A program made the position numbers and the translations under genes. The notes under the pieces are model-generated. The model was not told the origin of the DNA. It was given only the letters and a program-made list of their open reading frames with translations, and searched no databases. 34,721 nt of DNA from Myxococcales bacterium (GTDB lineage: Bacteria; Myxococcota_A; Polyangia; Polyangiales; Polyangiaceae), in the NCBI GenBank assembly GCA_023248735.1, contig JAHFDY010000027.1, forward strand, positions 1-34,721, in the 5' to 3' direction. Numbering within the stretch: position 1 is the stretch's first letter; each line of letters begins with the position of its first letter. This document shows, piece after piece, positions 17,801 through 24,934 of this stretch.

Positions 17801-20800
17801 ATCTCGGAGGTGTACGGCCCACTCTTCGCGCAGCAAGACGGGTACGAGCGTCAAGTTCGCATGCCGGAGCCGCCACTGCTTCTTGCAGACCGCGTCACGG
17901 GAATCGATGCGACACCAGGAATCATGGGTCGCGGTACGATTTGGACCGAGACCGATATTCGCAACGACAGCTGGTATGTTTTCCGCGGTCGCATGCCTGC
18001 TGGCATCATGATCGAGTCGGGTCAAGCCGATCTCATGCTCATCTCATACATGGGCGCGGACTTCCTGAACAAGGGCGACCGAGCCTATCGGTTGCTCGGC
18101 TGTCGCCTCACATTCGAAGGCGACCTTCCACGACCTGGAGACACGCTTCGCTACGACATTCATGTCGATGGCCACGCGCAGCAGGACGACGTGCGCCTCT
18201 TCTTTTTTCACTACGACTGCCGCGTGAACGATTGCATTCGCCTCAGCGTACGAAGTGGTCAAGCAGGTTTCTTTACCGACGAAGAGCTCGCAAATTCGGC
18301 CGGAGTTCTCTGGAATGCGGAGGAGCAAGAGTTGCGTCGCGATCCTCGCGTTGACGAGGGCGATCGCGTGACGACGCGTCGCTCGTTTTCCGCCGATGAC
18401 GTTCGCGCTTTCGCTGCGGGGCGACCGAGGGATTGCTTCGGGGAGGGTTTTGAGGCCGCAGAGAGCCACGTGGACACGCCGTCGATACAGGGCGGACGCA
18501 TGTTGTTTCTCGACAAGGTTACGCAGTTCGAGCCAAAGGGTGGTCCGTGGGGTCGAGGATACTTGCGCGCCGAAACGCCGGTATGCGCCGATGACTGGTT
18601 CTTCGCCGGCCACTTCAAAAACGATCCGTGTATGCCCGGGACTCTCATGTTCGAGGGCTGCATCCAGGCGCTCTCGTTCTATCTCGCCGCGCTCGGTTTC
18701 ACGCTCAAGCGCGACGGATGGCGTTTCCAACCCGTAGTGGGTGAGCCGATTGAGATGCGTTGTCGCGGCCAAGTGACGCCGTCATCGAAGAGTCTCGTCT
18801 ACGAGGTGTTCATCGAGGAGATCATCGCTGGGCCCGTGCCGACGGTGTACGCCGACCTCTTGTGCACTGTTGACGGTCGCAAGGCATTTCATGCACGTCG
18901 CGTCGGATGGTCGCTGGTTCCCGATTGGCCTCTCGAGAGCGCTCCAGCACTTCTCGAGAGCCATGTTGAGCCGAAGCCCGTTGCAGAGATCGCCTTGGCG
19001 GACGGTTCGGCGTTCAAACTTGGGTACGATTCGCTGCTCGCGTGCGCTTGGGGCAAACCATCTCGGGCGTTTGGACCCATGTACGAACGTTTCGACAGCG
19101 CGCGCAACGTGCCACGTCTGCCGGGACCGCCGTATCACTTCGTCTCGCGTGTCGTGCGTGTGGACGCGGAAGCCGGTCTGCCAAAGAAGGATGCTCGCGC
19201 GGAACTTGAGTACGACATACCGGCGGACGCTTGGTACTTCGACGAAAATGGATCGCGAACGGTTCCCTATTGCGTTCTGCTCGAGTCAGCGCTGCAACCT
19301 TGCGGTTGGCTCGCGAGCTACGTCGGTTGCGCTCTTGCGGAAGAGAGCGACGTCAAGTTTCGGAACCTTGACGGAACCGCCACGCAGCATGCGGAACTTT
19401 GGGATGACGTCGGCACTCTCCGGACGGAGGTGCATCTTAAGAGCCTCTCTCGTTCTGCCGGAATGACCCTTGTTGGCTTTCACGTCGAGTGTTTTGCAGC
19501 CGAACGCAGAATTTTCAGCATGGAAACCGTTTTTGGCTTCTTCCCGCCCGAAGCTCTGGAAAGTCAAATTGGTTTACCAGTTACGCCTGCGCAACGCGCC
19601 GCTGTCGTCTCCGACGTCGGCTACTTCCGTGATCTGAGCTCTCGCGCTGGCGCATACTACGAGGGAACTGCGCGCTTGCCCGGTTCGCGACTCGACATGC
19701 TCGATCGAATCACGGCCTTTGAGCGCAACGGCGGCGCAGCTGGCATCGGCTGGATGTGCGCCGAGAAAGAAGTCCGCGCGCAAGACTGGTACTTCAAGTC
19801 GCATTTCTTCCAAGACCCAGTGCAGCCCGGTTCGCTTGGTATCGAAGCCATGATTCAGCTGCTCCAGCTCTTCATGCTCGAGTCGGGTCTTCATGAAGCG
19901 ATCAAAGATCCACGCTTCGAGCCCATCGCGATCGGCCACGCCCTTAGTTGGAAGTACCGAGGTCAGGTCGTTCCATCAAACAACCGTGTGGTTGTTACGC
20001 TCGACGTCACCGAAGTTGGACGCGACGACGCAGGGGTCTTCGCGATGGCAACCTCGTCGCTCTGGGCCGACGGCATCCGCATTTACGAAGCAAAGGGCCT
20101 CGGCATGCGCATCGTGTCCGGATCCCCGACGAAAGGCGCCAAGAAGCCACTTCGCTCAAGCGCGGTCACCGAGATGTTGACGCGCGATCCACCCCCAGCC
20201 GCTGCAGCCGTTGAAATCCTCGACCCCGCCATTGACACCTGGCTCGGAGACCACTGCCCCACCTACGCGCGCCCGGCTCTCCCCATGATGTGCGTCGTGG
20301 ATCGTCTCGCAGCGGCAATCGACGGCCCCATCTGCGCTCTTTTGGACGTGCAAATCAAGGGTTGGATCGATTTTGTTGGACCCAGGCAATTTCGAACAAG
20401 GGTCGTCAAGGTCGGCACCAAGGAATCACGTGTCACGCTTTTCGCAGATGACGTGGAAGTCGCCTCGGCCCGCGTCTGCCTTGGCCACTCACCAGCACCT
20501 CCCGATCCGTGGCCAGCCGTGAAAGGTAAGAAAATTGACGACCCTTATGACAGCGCCGCCCTCTTTCATGGCCCAGCATTTCAGCTGCTCCGTAGCGCGA
20601 GCATCAATGAAATTGGCGCCTCGAGCGAACTCGATGCATCGGTGGTCACTGTCCCAATTGGGCGCCTTCATCCCGCGCTGTTAGACGCTGCGCTCCACGC
20701 GATTCCTCACGATGCGCTCCACACGTGGGCGCCTCTAATCGGCCGCGATCGTGTCGGCTACCCTGTGCGTATCCCCCGCTTTGAGATCTTTGGACACATT

Positions 20801-22258
20801 CCAACGCATGGATTGGTCCGTTGCGAAGTCCGCTTCGACGGCTTCCTGTTTGAACCCGATCTACCCCGATTTCAGATTCAGCTGATCGGGCCGCAAGGCG
20901 CGTTCGTCTGCTTCGAGGTCATCGAAGCCTGTTTCCCAAAAGGCAAGCTTGGTCAGGTCGAACGAAGGTCGCGCCGCGCGTTTCTTCGCGATCGCGCGTA
21001 CGTCAAGCAAGTTTCCCTTTCGCGTCAGACGGATGGCACGACCCGCCTCAGCGCGACCGAAGTCGCCGACAGCAACTGGATGCCAGGCACGATTGAAGCC
21101 ATTTACGGAACGACCGACCCTGGCACGATTGCGATCCACGAGCACGTCGCCGCGCGCGAGGCGATTCATCCCGGTCTTCTTCCCGACGCGCTGCCGTTGA
21201 CAAGGCCGTGTGTCGACGTGCGACGTGACGGCGAGGACATTGTGGTGTCCGACGCGCCTCCAAATCGCGCGCGTCTCGATCTTTCGCCACTCAACGCGTT
21301 CTGGGACGCGCAGCTCGGGCTTTCCGGTGACTTCGTCGGACGCGATTTGTGGGAGGGATTGATCCAACGTTTCGTGCGCCGTGTGGTCATCGTGGAACCG
21401 AAGAACTTCGAGTCGTTGCGAACCCGCGGCGCGATTTTTCTCGCTAACCACCAGGTGCAACTTGAGTCGTTGCTCATTACGAACATCTTGGCCGGACTCA
21501 CCGGACGTCCCGTCGTCACGCTCGCCAACGCAAAGCATGAGCATCGGTGGATCGGTTGGATCCTAAGAGCGCTGTTCTCTGCGCCAGGCTGCGTGGACCC
21601 GAAGGCGATCCGCTACTTCGATCCCTCACGGCCTGATGCAATGTTTGGCATCTTGAGCGAGCTTCGTCCGGCACTGCAGTCGGGCGCAAAGTCGTTCTTT
21701 CTGCATCCACAAGGCACGCGAAGCCGCAGCGCACAAGAGTCCGTCACGCGCGTGAGCTCGACGTTTCTCGACCTAGCGATCGAGCTCGACTTGCCGATTG
21801 TGCCCGTTCGCTTCATTGGCGGCCTCCCGGTGCAGCCGATCGACGGGAAGCTCGAATTTCCCTACCGATTTGGTCAACAGGACTACGTCATCGGCTCTGC
21901 GATCGAGCCAGACATGCTTCGTCAGGTTTCTTACGCAAAGCGGAAGGGGGTCGTCTGCGATGCGATCAACGCACTCGGCATTGCGGCTTGCGATGAGGTG
22001 CCGCACCCACCGGACCTCGACTTCGAGGCCGCGGTGGGCGAATGGTCTGCCCGCACGGGTGCCTCCGATGTGGAGTCGGCGTTTTATCGAACCCTAGAGG
22101 CCTCGACGACCGTGGGTGATCAAACGCGCCGCTTAGTCGAAGGCGCGAGAAGCGGACTGCTTGAGATCGACGCTACCGATCGCGATCGGTGGCTGGGTGA
22201 ATTTGCGCGCCGTCTTTATGGGCCGAAAGGTGCGTCGATAAGAATGCGCGAGTCGTGA
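14870..22258 (+). CDS. pfa3: PUFA synthase subunit KS-CLF-DH-DH-DH-AGPAT (PfaC-type)
   Basis: 2462 residues from the ATG at 14870, which overlaps the pfa2 stop (ATGA). Domains: ketosynthase with C183 (DAACASS), H318 and H355; chain-length factor (about 455-785) in which the Cys is replaced by Glu (E621, SSEERSG); a helix resembling that in Pfa2 (880-915); two FabA-type dehydratase double hot-dogs, each with a degenerate first half (about 995-1150 and 1415-1560) and a catalytic second half (H1248/E1262 and H1645/E1659); a PKS-type dehydratase (about 1785-2020; H1795, D1939); and a PlsC-like acylglycerolphosphate acyltransferase (about 2150-2350). The dehydratases create and isomerise double bonds; the acyltransferase probably moves the finished chain from ACP to a glycerophospholipid. 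Its motif I is H-x4-E (H2194/E2199) and motif III reads HPQGTR instead of FPEGTR. The fused acyltransferase is the mark of terrestrial myxobacterial PUFA synthases. Confidence 0.94.
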   Translation: MRTPIAIVGRACILPGALTPEALWTLVSEGRDLVREVPAGRWGISPDDALCDPKTPRADRAWSDRGGYVEGFERVFDASGFDMPEAELASLDPTFHWVLHTARQALAQARRSRGSDRVGAVVGNLSFPSRAMADFAASVWLKGTDARINRVDPRNRFHSGLPALLLERALSLGNGVFALDAACASSLYAIKLACDRLQDGRADLMLAGAVNGADDLFIHIGFCALSAMSRTGQSRPFHREADGLVPAEGAGMIALKRLADAERDGDRIFGVVRGVGLSNDGRGRGFLVPSREGQVRSLRAAFQAAGLSPRDVSLLECHATGTAVGDATELDALRDVFCERDDALPIGSLKSNLGHLITTAGVAGVMKVLGALESAVRPATLHVDKPLDGIHGDAAFRLLSRAEPWDEPTSAADGLRRAGVSAFGFGGNNAHAIIEEYRARVPRIFVPRHVVANSAHVAIVGLGVVASKSANRDQFADRYFSNEPCLTFGDDGQREGRASSFDVDVGSHSVPPNDLRQTLPQQLLMLQAAREAAAEIGQMPRDTTGVFIGMGTDAEIARYGARWRLHALAGADAPWWDKARAALVSELSAAGVTGTMPNIVANRINRALELGGASCTVSSEERSGIDALEIGVTALASGELDAAIVGAVDLSCEPVHTEAMRAVFGAACPPPGDAAVALVLKRLTDAERDGDRVYAVIDGMTGEATSLRGVPSISVDREPPCELSARFGHAHAASGLLHVAAAALSLSDQRYPSGRPWEEQCPRIATVRVPAIDGAVTRVVRLRAHLTSLRTQRSAAKRISGDSERKGVWLTLAAHPLPVRLPPREAQLMRSAPALPSALTDSAFQSVHKPRAAPQDPSVRVSTHAILAASSTSDGLGLTRGFVNLSRTHAAFVKQQAEVHQRFLTLSEQLTAAVFAMSTPAHSQISLRNAEPTPGPAQAPVQCSGTEKLAPTPREQLPMPNGLVLARLQLEIFASGLISEVYGPLFAQQDGYERQVRMPEPPLLLADRVTGIDATPGIMGRGTIWTETDIRNDSWYVFRGRMPAGIMIESGQADLMLISYMGADFLNKGDRAYRLLGCRLTFEGDLPRPGDTLRYDIHVDGHAQQDDVRLFFFHYDCRVNDCIRLSVRSGQAGFFTDEELANSAGVLWNAEEQELRRDPRVDEGDRVTTRRSFSADDVRAFAAGRPRDCFGEGFEAAESHVDTPSIQGGRMLFLDKVTQFEPKGGPWGRGYLRAETPVCADDWFFAGHFKNDPCMPGTLMFEGCIQALSFYLAALGFTLKRDGWRFQPVVGEPIEMRCRGQVTPSSKSLVYEVFIEEIIAGPVPTVYADLLCTVDGRKAFHARRVGWSLVPDWPLESAPALLESHVEPKPVAEIALADGSAFKLGYDSLLACAWGKPSRAFGPMYERFDSARNVPRLPGPPYHFVSRVVRVDAEAGLPKKDARAELEYDIPADAWYFDENGSRTVPYCVLLESALQPCGWLASYVGCALAEESDVKFRNLDGTATQHAELWDDVGTLRTEVHLKSLSRSAGMTLVGFHVECFAAERRIFSMETVFGFFPPEALESQIGLPVTPAQRAAVVSDVGYFRDLSSRAGAYYEGTARLPGSRLDMLDRITAFERNGGAAGIGWMCAEKEVRAQDWYFKSHFFQDPVQPGSLGIEAMIQLLQLFMLESGLHEAIKDPRFEPIAIGHALSWKYRGQVVPSNNRVVVTLDVTEVGRDDAGVFAMATSSLWADGIRIYEAKGLGMRIVSGSPTKGAKKPLRSSAVTEMLTRDPPPAAAAVEILDPAIDTWLGDHCPTYARPALPMMCVVDRLAAAIDGPICALLDVQIKGWIDFVGPRQFRTRVVKVGTKESRVTLFADDVEVASARVCLGHSPAPPDPWPAVKGKKIDDPYDSAALFHGPAFQLLRSASINEIGASSELDASVVTVPIGRLHPALLDAALHAIPHDALHTWAPLIGRDRVGYPVRIPRFEIFGHIPTHGLVRCEVRFDGFLFEPDLPRFQIQLIGPQGAFVCFEVIEACFPKGKLGQVERRSRRAFLRDRAYVKQVSLSRQTDGTTRLSATEVADSNWMPGTIEAIYGTTDPGTIAIHEHVAAREAIHPGLLPDALPLTRPCVDVRRDGEDIVVSDAPPNRARLDLSPLNAFWDAQLGLSGDFVGRDLWEGLIQRFVRRVVIVEPKNFESLRTRGAIFLANHQVQLESLLITNILAGLTGRPVVTLANAKHEHRWIGWILRALFSAPGCVDPKAIRYFDPSRPDAMFGILSELRPALQSGAKSFFLHPQGTRSRSAQESVTRVSSTFLDLAIELDLPIVPVRFIGGLPVQPIDGKLEFPYRFGQQDYVIGSAIEPDMLRQVSYAKRKGVVCDAINALGIAACDEVPHPPDLDFEAAVGEWSARTGASDVESAFYRTLEASTTVGDQTRRLVEGARSGLLEIDATDRDRWLGEFARRLYGPKGASIRMRES

Positions 22259-22263
22259 GGCAA

Positions 22264-22366
22264 TTGACCTGCGCCCGTTTTCGGCAAAGGGGCGAACTGC
22301 GCGGTGGCGTGTTGTCTACGGTGTCAACGCGCGGTTGACTCGAGCGAGCGACTTCAATTGTCAACC
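22264..22366. promoter_or_regulatory. cluster of TTGAC/GTCAA inverted half-sites, possible upstream activator sequence
   Basis: Four copies occur in about 100 bp: TTGACC at 22264, TGTCAAC at 22322, GGTTGACT at 22333 and TGTCAACC at 22359. Copies two and three form a 6-bp stem with a 5-nt loop; copies three and four form a 7-bp stem with a 20-nt loop, so the two pairings exclude each other. They lie about 115-220 bp before the predicted start of the sigma-54 promoter downstream, the usual distance for enhancer sites. They are also directly after pfa3, where a terminator might sit, but no T-tract is present. Confidence 0.4.
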
Positions 22367-22456
22367 TTCGGTACCATTCAAAAGCCGCCATGAACAACGT
22401 CGGGGAATCGCCGCATTCCAGCCTGCAACAAGGCCTATCGTGTCGCAGTCACCCCA

Positions 22457-22472
22457 TGGCACACCTCTTGCT
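22457..22472 (+). promoter_or_regulatory. sigma-54 (-24/-12) promoter
   Basis: TGGCAC-N5-TTGCT matches the RpoN consensus at every conserved base with the correct GG-to-GC spacing. Transcription would start near 22483, only about 4 nt before the ATG of the Cys-rich protein gene, so the message would be nearly leaderless. Sigma-54 promoters with enhancer-binding proteins are abundant in myxobacteria. Confidence 0.6.
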
Positions 22473-22486
22473 GACTGCTCGGCACA

Positions 22487-23749
22487 ATGAAACACCTCGG
22501 ACGAATCACTGCGGGCGTTTGGCTTGTCGCTTCCGCCGTCTCACTCAGCAACTGCACTTTGCTTAAGGCCGCCGGGCTGCCCGGAACGGAATGCCCCGAC
22601 ATGAAGAACGCCGAAGCCGTTGCCGCATTCGATTGGCAAAAGGGTTTTCAGCTTGATGCCAAGTCGGGCCTTGCCGTTCAACAGAGCATCCCCGCAGCGG
22701 TCGAACTCGCGGCGTTCGTCAAGAGAATTGATGGTGATCTCAAGGCGGCGTGCGCCGGACTTGCGACCGATCTCGGCGAGAAGACCGCTGGTTACAAAGA
22801 CGCCGCGGAGGCGTGTAGCGCCGCCCTCAAAGTCTTTGATGCGGAGCGTGGCAAGCTAGGACCGAAGGCGAAGTTGACGGTGAAAGTTGACGCACCAACG
22901 TGCACCGTCTCGATGGCACCCTTCGTTGCCTGCGCAAAATCATGCGCCCATCTTGAAGGAGCGGGCGCCGATGTGAGCTGCAGCGGACACGTCTACGGGC
23001 AGTGCTCTGGAGAGTGCTCGGGAGAGTGTTCGATGGAGGTGGCGGCATCGTGCGACGGCTCTTGTAGTGGGAGCTGCGAAGCCCAAGTTACGGGCAGTTG
23101 CAAAGGCACCTGTGAGGGCAAGTGTGACGGACAAGACTCACACGGCAACTGCAAGGGCAAATGCGAAGGCGCTTGTCAAACCGAAGTCAAAGCGGGCAAG
23201 TGCGAAGGAAAGTGTCAGGGCAGCTGCAAATTGAAGGAGAACGGGAAGTGCGAGGGACAATGCGGAGGCAACTGCACGACCGACATGAAAGCGCCTCGCT
23301 GTAGCGGCGACGTCAAGTTGCCGAACCTATCGCCTCAGTGCATGGGCGAGTGCAGTCTTGTCGCCGCTCTGAGCAGCGATTGCCTCAAGCCGATCGTTCA
23401 CTACTCGATCAAGGGAGTTGACGATGCCGCGTCTGCGCGCAAGCTGCAGCTTGCAGTCGAGAAGAACATGCCTGCGATCTTCGAAGTCGCAATCGGACTC
23501 AAAGATAAAGCCCTTGGTGCGATCGTCAACGGTAAGAAGGTCGTGGAGGGCGGCATCGCCGTGTCCGAAGAGATCGCAAAAGGCGCTAGCGGCGATCCAA
23601 AAAAGGCGGCCATTTCTGGCGCTCTCGTGGCGTGTATCGCAGGTCCCTACAAGGAGGCTATCGAAGGCGTTGCAAACATTAAGGGCAAGATCGATCTCTC
23701 GCTCAACGTGAAGGCGGCTCTCGAAGGCAAGGCGTCGATCGGCAAGTAA
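22487..23749 (+). CDS. secreted Cys-triplet repeat protein, probable lipoprotein
   Basis: 420 residues. An N-terminal signal sequence with a basic start and hydrophobic core ends in SLSNC, so C23 may be lipidated, although Asn before the Cys is not standard. A mostly helical, Ala/Lys-rich region with scattered Cys follows (30-160). Then comes a strikingly regular block: Cys at 173, 177, 181; 189, 193, 197; 205, 209, 213; 222, 226, 230; 239, 243, 247; 255, 259, 263; and 272. This is six units of C-x3-C-x3-C-x7/8 with Gly and small or charged residues between. The C-terminal part (300-420) is again Cys-poor, helical and amphipathic. I recognise no characterised family; a disulfide-braced rod or a metal-binding array would both fit. 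It is transcribed alone behind a sigma-54-type promoter and converges on the pseudouridine synthase gene with 5 bp between stops. Confidence 0.75.
   Translation: MKHLGRITAGVWLVASAVSLSNCTLLKAAGLPGTECPDMKNAEAVAAFDWQKGFQLDAKSGLAVQQSIPAAVELAAFVKRIDGDLKAACAGLATDLGEKTAGYKDAAEACSAALKVFDAERGKLGPKAKLTVKVDAPTCTVSMAPFVACAKSCAHLEGAGADVSCSGHVYGQCSGECSGECSMEVAASCDGSCSGSCEAQVTGSCKGTCEGKCDGQDSHGNCKGKCEGACQTEVKAGKCEGKCQGSCKLKENGKCEGQCGGNCTTDMKAPRCSGDVKLPNLSPQCMGECSLVAALSSDCLKPIVHYSIKGVDDAASARKLQLAVEKNMPAIFEVAIGLKDKALGAIVNGKKVVEGGIAVSEEIAKGASGDPKKAAISGALVACIAGPYKEAIEGVANIKGKIDLSLNVKAALEGKASIGK
23003..23302 (+). repeat. six C-x3-C-x3-C repeats of 16-17 codons
   Basis: Successive repeats begin at Cys 173, 189, 205, 222, 239 and 255 and close with Cys 272, giving unit lengths 16, 16, 17, 17, 16 and 17. 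Consensus of the first eight residues is C-x-G-x-C-x-G-x, followed by a Cys and a variable seven or eight residues. DNA identity between units is low outside the TGC/TGT and GGC/GGA codons, so the repeat is old and kept by selection on protein. Confidence 0.85.
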
Positions 23750-23754
23750 TCTGC

Positions 23755-24804
23755 CTACTTGAGCGACGCCCAAAACTCCCGCATGTCGTCGGGCACAGGC
23801 GCTACTATTTCCAAGGGCTCGCGCGTAATCGGATGCTCGAGCCCCATCATCGCTGCATGGAGCGCGTGTCGCGGCATCTCGAGCATCGCAAGGTCATCCT
23901 CGGTGAGCTCCCCGTCTGCCCCGCGCGCGAACGCCGACTCATCGGGTCCGTAAAGTTTGTCTCCGACGATCGCGACGCCCATCGCGAGCAAGTGGAGCCG
24001 AATCTGATGCTGCCTTCCGGTCTCCAATAGGCAGCTCACGCGGGCATACTCAACTTCATCGGCTCTTGCCGTATCAAGCACAGTAAATATCGTTGACGAG
24101 TGCATCCCAAGTGGATCCGACTCATCAACAAATTTCATCTTCACCTTGTACTGGCAAAGATCGTCAAGACGCATGTTCCGTTCGAGTCGATACGGATAAC
24201 CAACGGGCAAGCGCTCTCCCGTGTCGGGATTCGCTGGCACACCCCAAGTGATCGCCTCATAGCGTTTGGTGATTCCGTCTCGCGCTTCGAGCATTCTCTT
24301 GAGCGATCGATCGCACTCGACGGTCTTCGTAAGCAAGAGCACTCCGCTCGTTTCGCGATCGAGGCGATGTCCAAGCGACAAGAACGGATCGTTGCGCTCC
24401 GCCGTGAGCATCTTGATGAGTGTGTTCTTGTGGTATCGCGCCGTCGGGTGCACCGGCAGGTTCGCCGGCTTGTCTACGGCCAAGATGTGATCGTCCTCGA
24501 ACACGATCGGAATGTCCTGCGGCACCGGCGTTTCGTCCCACGGCTCACGCCACAAGAGGACATGCTGCTGCGAGCGCACGCGATCGCCGGGCTTCAACCT
24601 TCGGCCGTAGGAGTCGTATGCGCTGGCCTTCACGATGAACTGCGCGCGCGTCCGGCTCGTGCGTCGCAGTTGGTTCTGAAGAAATACGTCGACGCGTTGG
24701 CCCGCTACATCCGACGGTACACGAAAGACGGACACGACCGCGTTTTCGTCCGCGTCCTTCGGCCGCACAAAACCCGACATATTGGTTGGTCGAACGCGTC
24801 CCAT
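23755..24804 (-). CDS. RluA-family RNA pseudouridine synthase
   Basis: 349 residues from the ATG at 24804 (an in-frame ATG eight codons later is possible). The N-terminus (about 28-85) is S4-like: SDVAGQRVDVFL, SRTRAQFIVK, and a KPGDRV strand. The catalytic domain carries the family motif HRLDRETSGVLLL with the nucleophile D149, the DKPANLPVHP strand (111-120), and GRQHQIRLHLLAMG near 265-280, all characteristic of RluA/RluC/RluD enzymes. It converts specific uridines in rRNA or tRNA to pseudouridine; which site cannot be told. A charged 25-residue N-terminal extension precedes the S4-like domain. Transcribed toward the Cys-repeat gene and divergent from glgA. Confidence 0.92.
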   Translation of the reverse strand: MGRVRPTNMSGFVRPKDADENAVVSVFRVPSDVAGQRVDVFLQNQLRRTSRTRAQFIVKASAYDSYGRRLKPGDRVRSQQHVLLWREPWDETPVPQDIPIVFEDDHILAVDKPANLPVHPTARYHKNTLIKMLTAERNDPFLSLGHRLDRETSGVLLLTKTVECDRSLKRMLEARDGITKRYEAITWGVPANPDTGERLPVGYPYRLERNMRLDDLCQYKVKMKFVDESDPLGMHSSTIFTVLDTARADEVEYARVSCLLETGRQHQIRLHLLAMGVAIVGDKLYGPDESAFARGADGELTEDDLAMLEMPRHALHAAMMGLEHPITREPLEIVAPVPDDMREFWASLK

Positions 24805-24934
24805 TGATGGAGAACAATGGCAATAGCGTATGCGTCCCCCGAAGCACTCACGGAAACTTCAAAGAGAACGCTCGCGGGTACGATTTACCGAGGGCCCGAT
24901 GGCGGCTCAAACGTGATAGAAGCGTGAATTCCCT

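Noticed and set aside
18044-18772. 242-codon minus-strand frame inside pfa3
   Set aside because: Lies entirely opposite conserved dehydratase domains; product has no family character.
22270-22300. CGCCC/GGGCG hairpin just after pfa3 as an operon terminator
   Set aside because: Only a 5-bp stem with a 13-nt loop and no T-tract; too weak to annotate.
22390-22486. ATG at 22390 as an alternative gene start upstream of the Cys-repeat gene
   Set aside because: It is not in the frame of the Cys-repeat protein, lacks a ribosome binding site, and overlaps the sigma-54 promoter.
24100-24807. 235-codon plus-strand frame opposite the pseudouridine synthase
   Set aside because: The minus strand encodes a complete RluA-family enzyme with catalytic motif; this frame is its antisense shadow.
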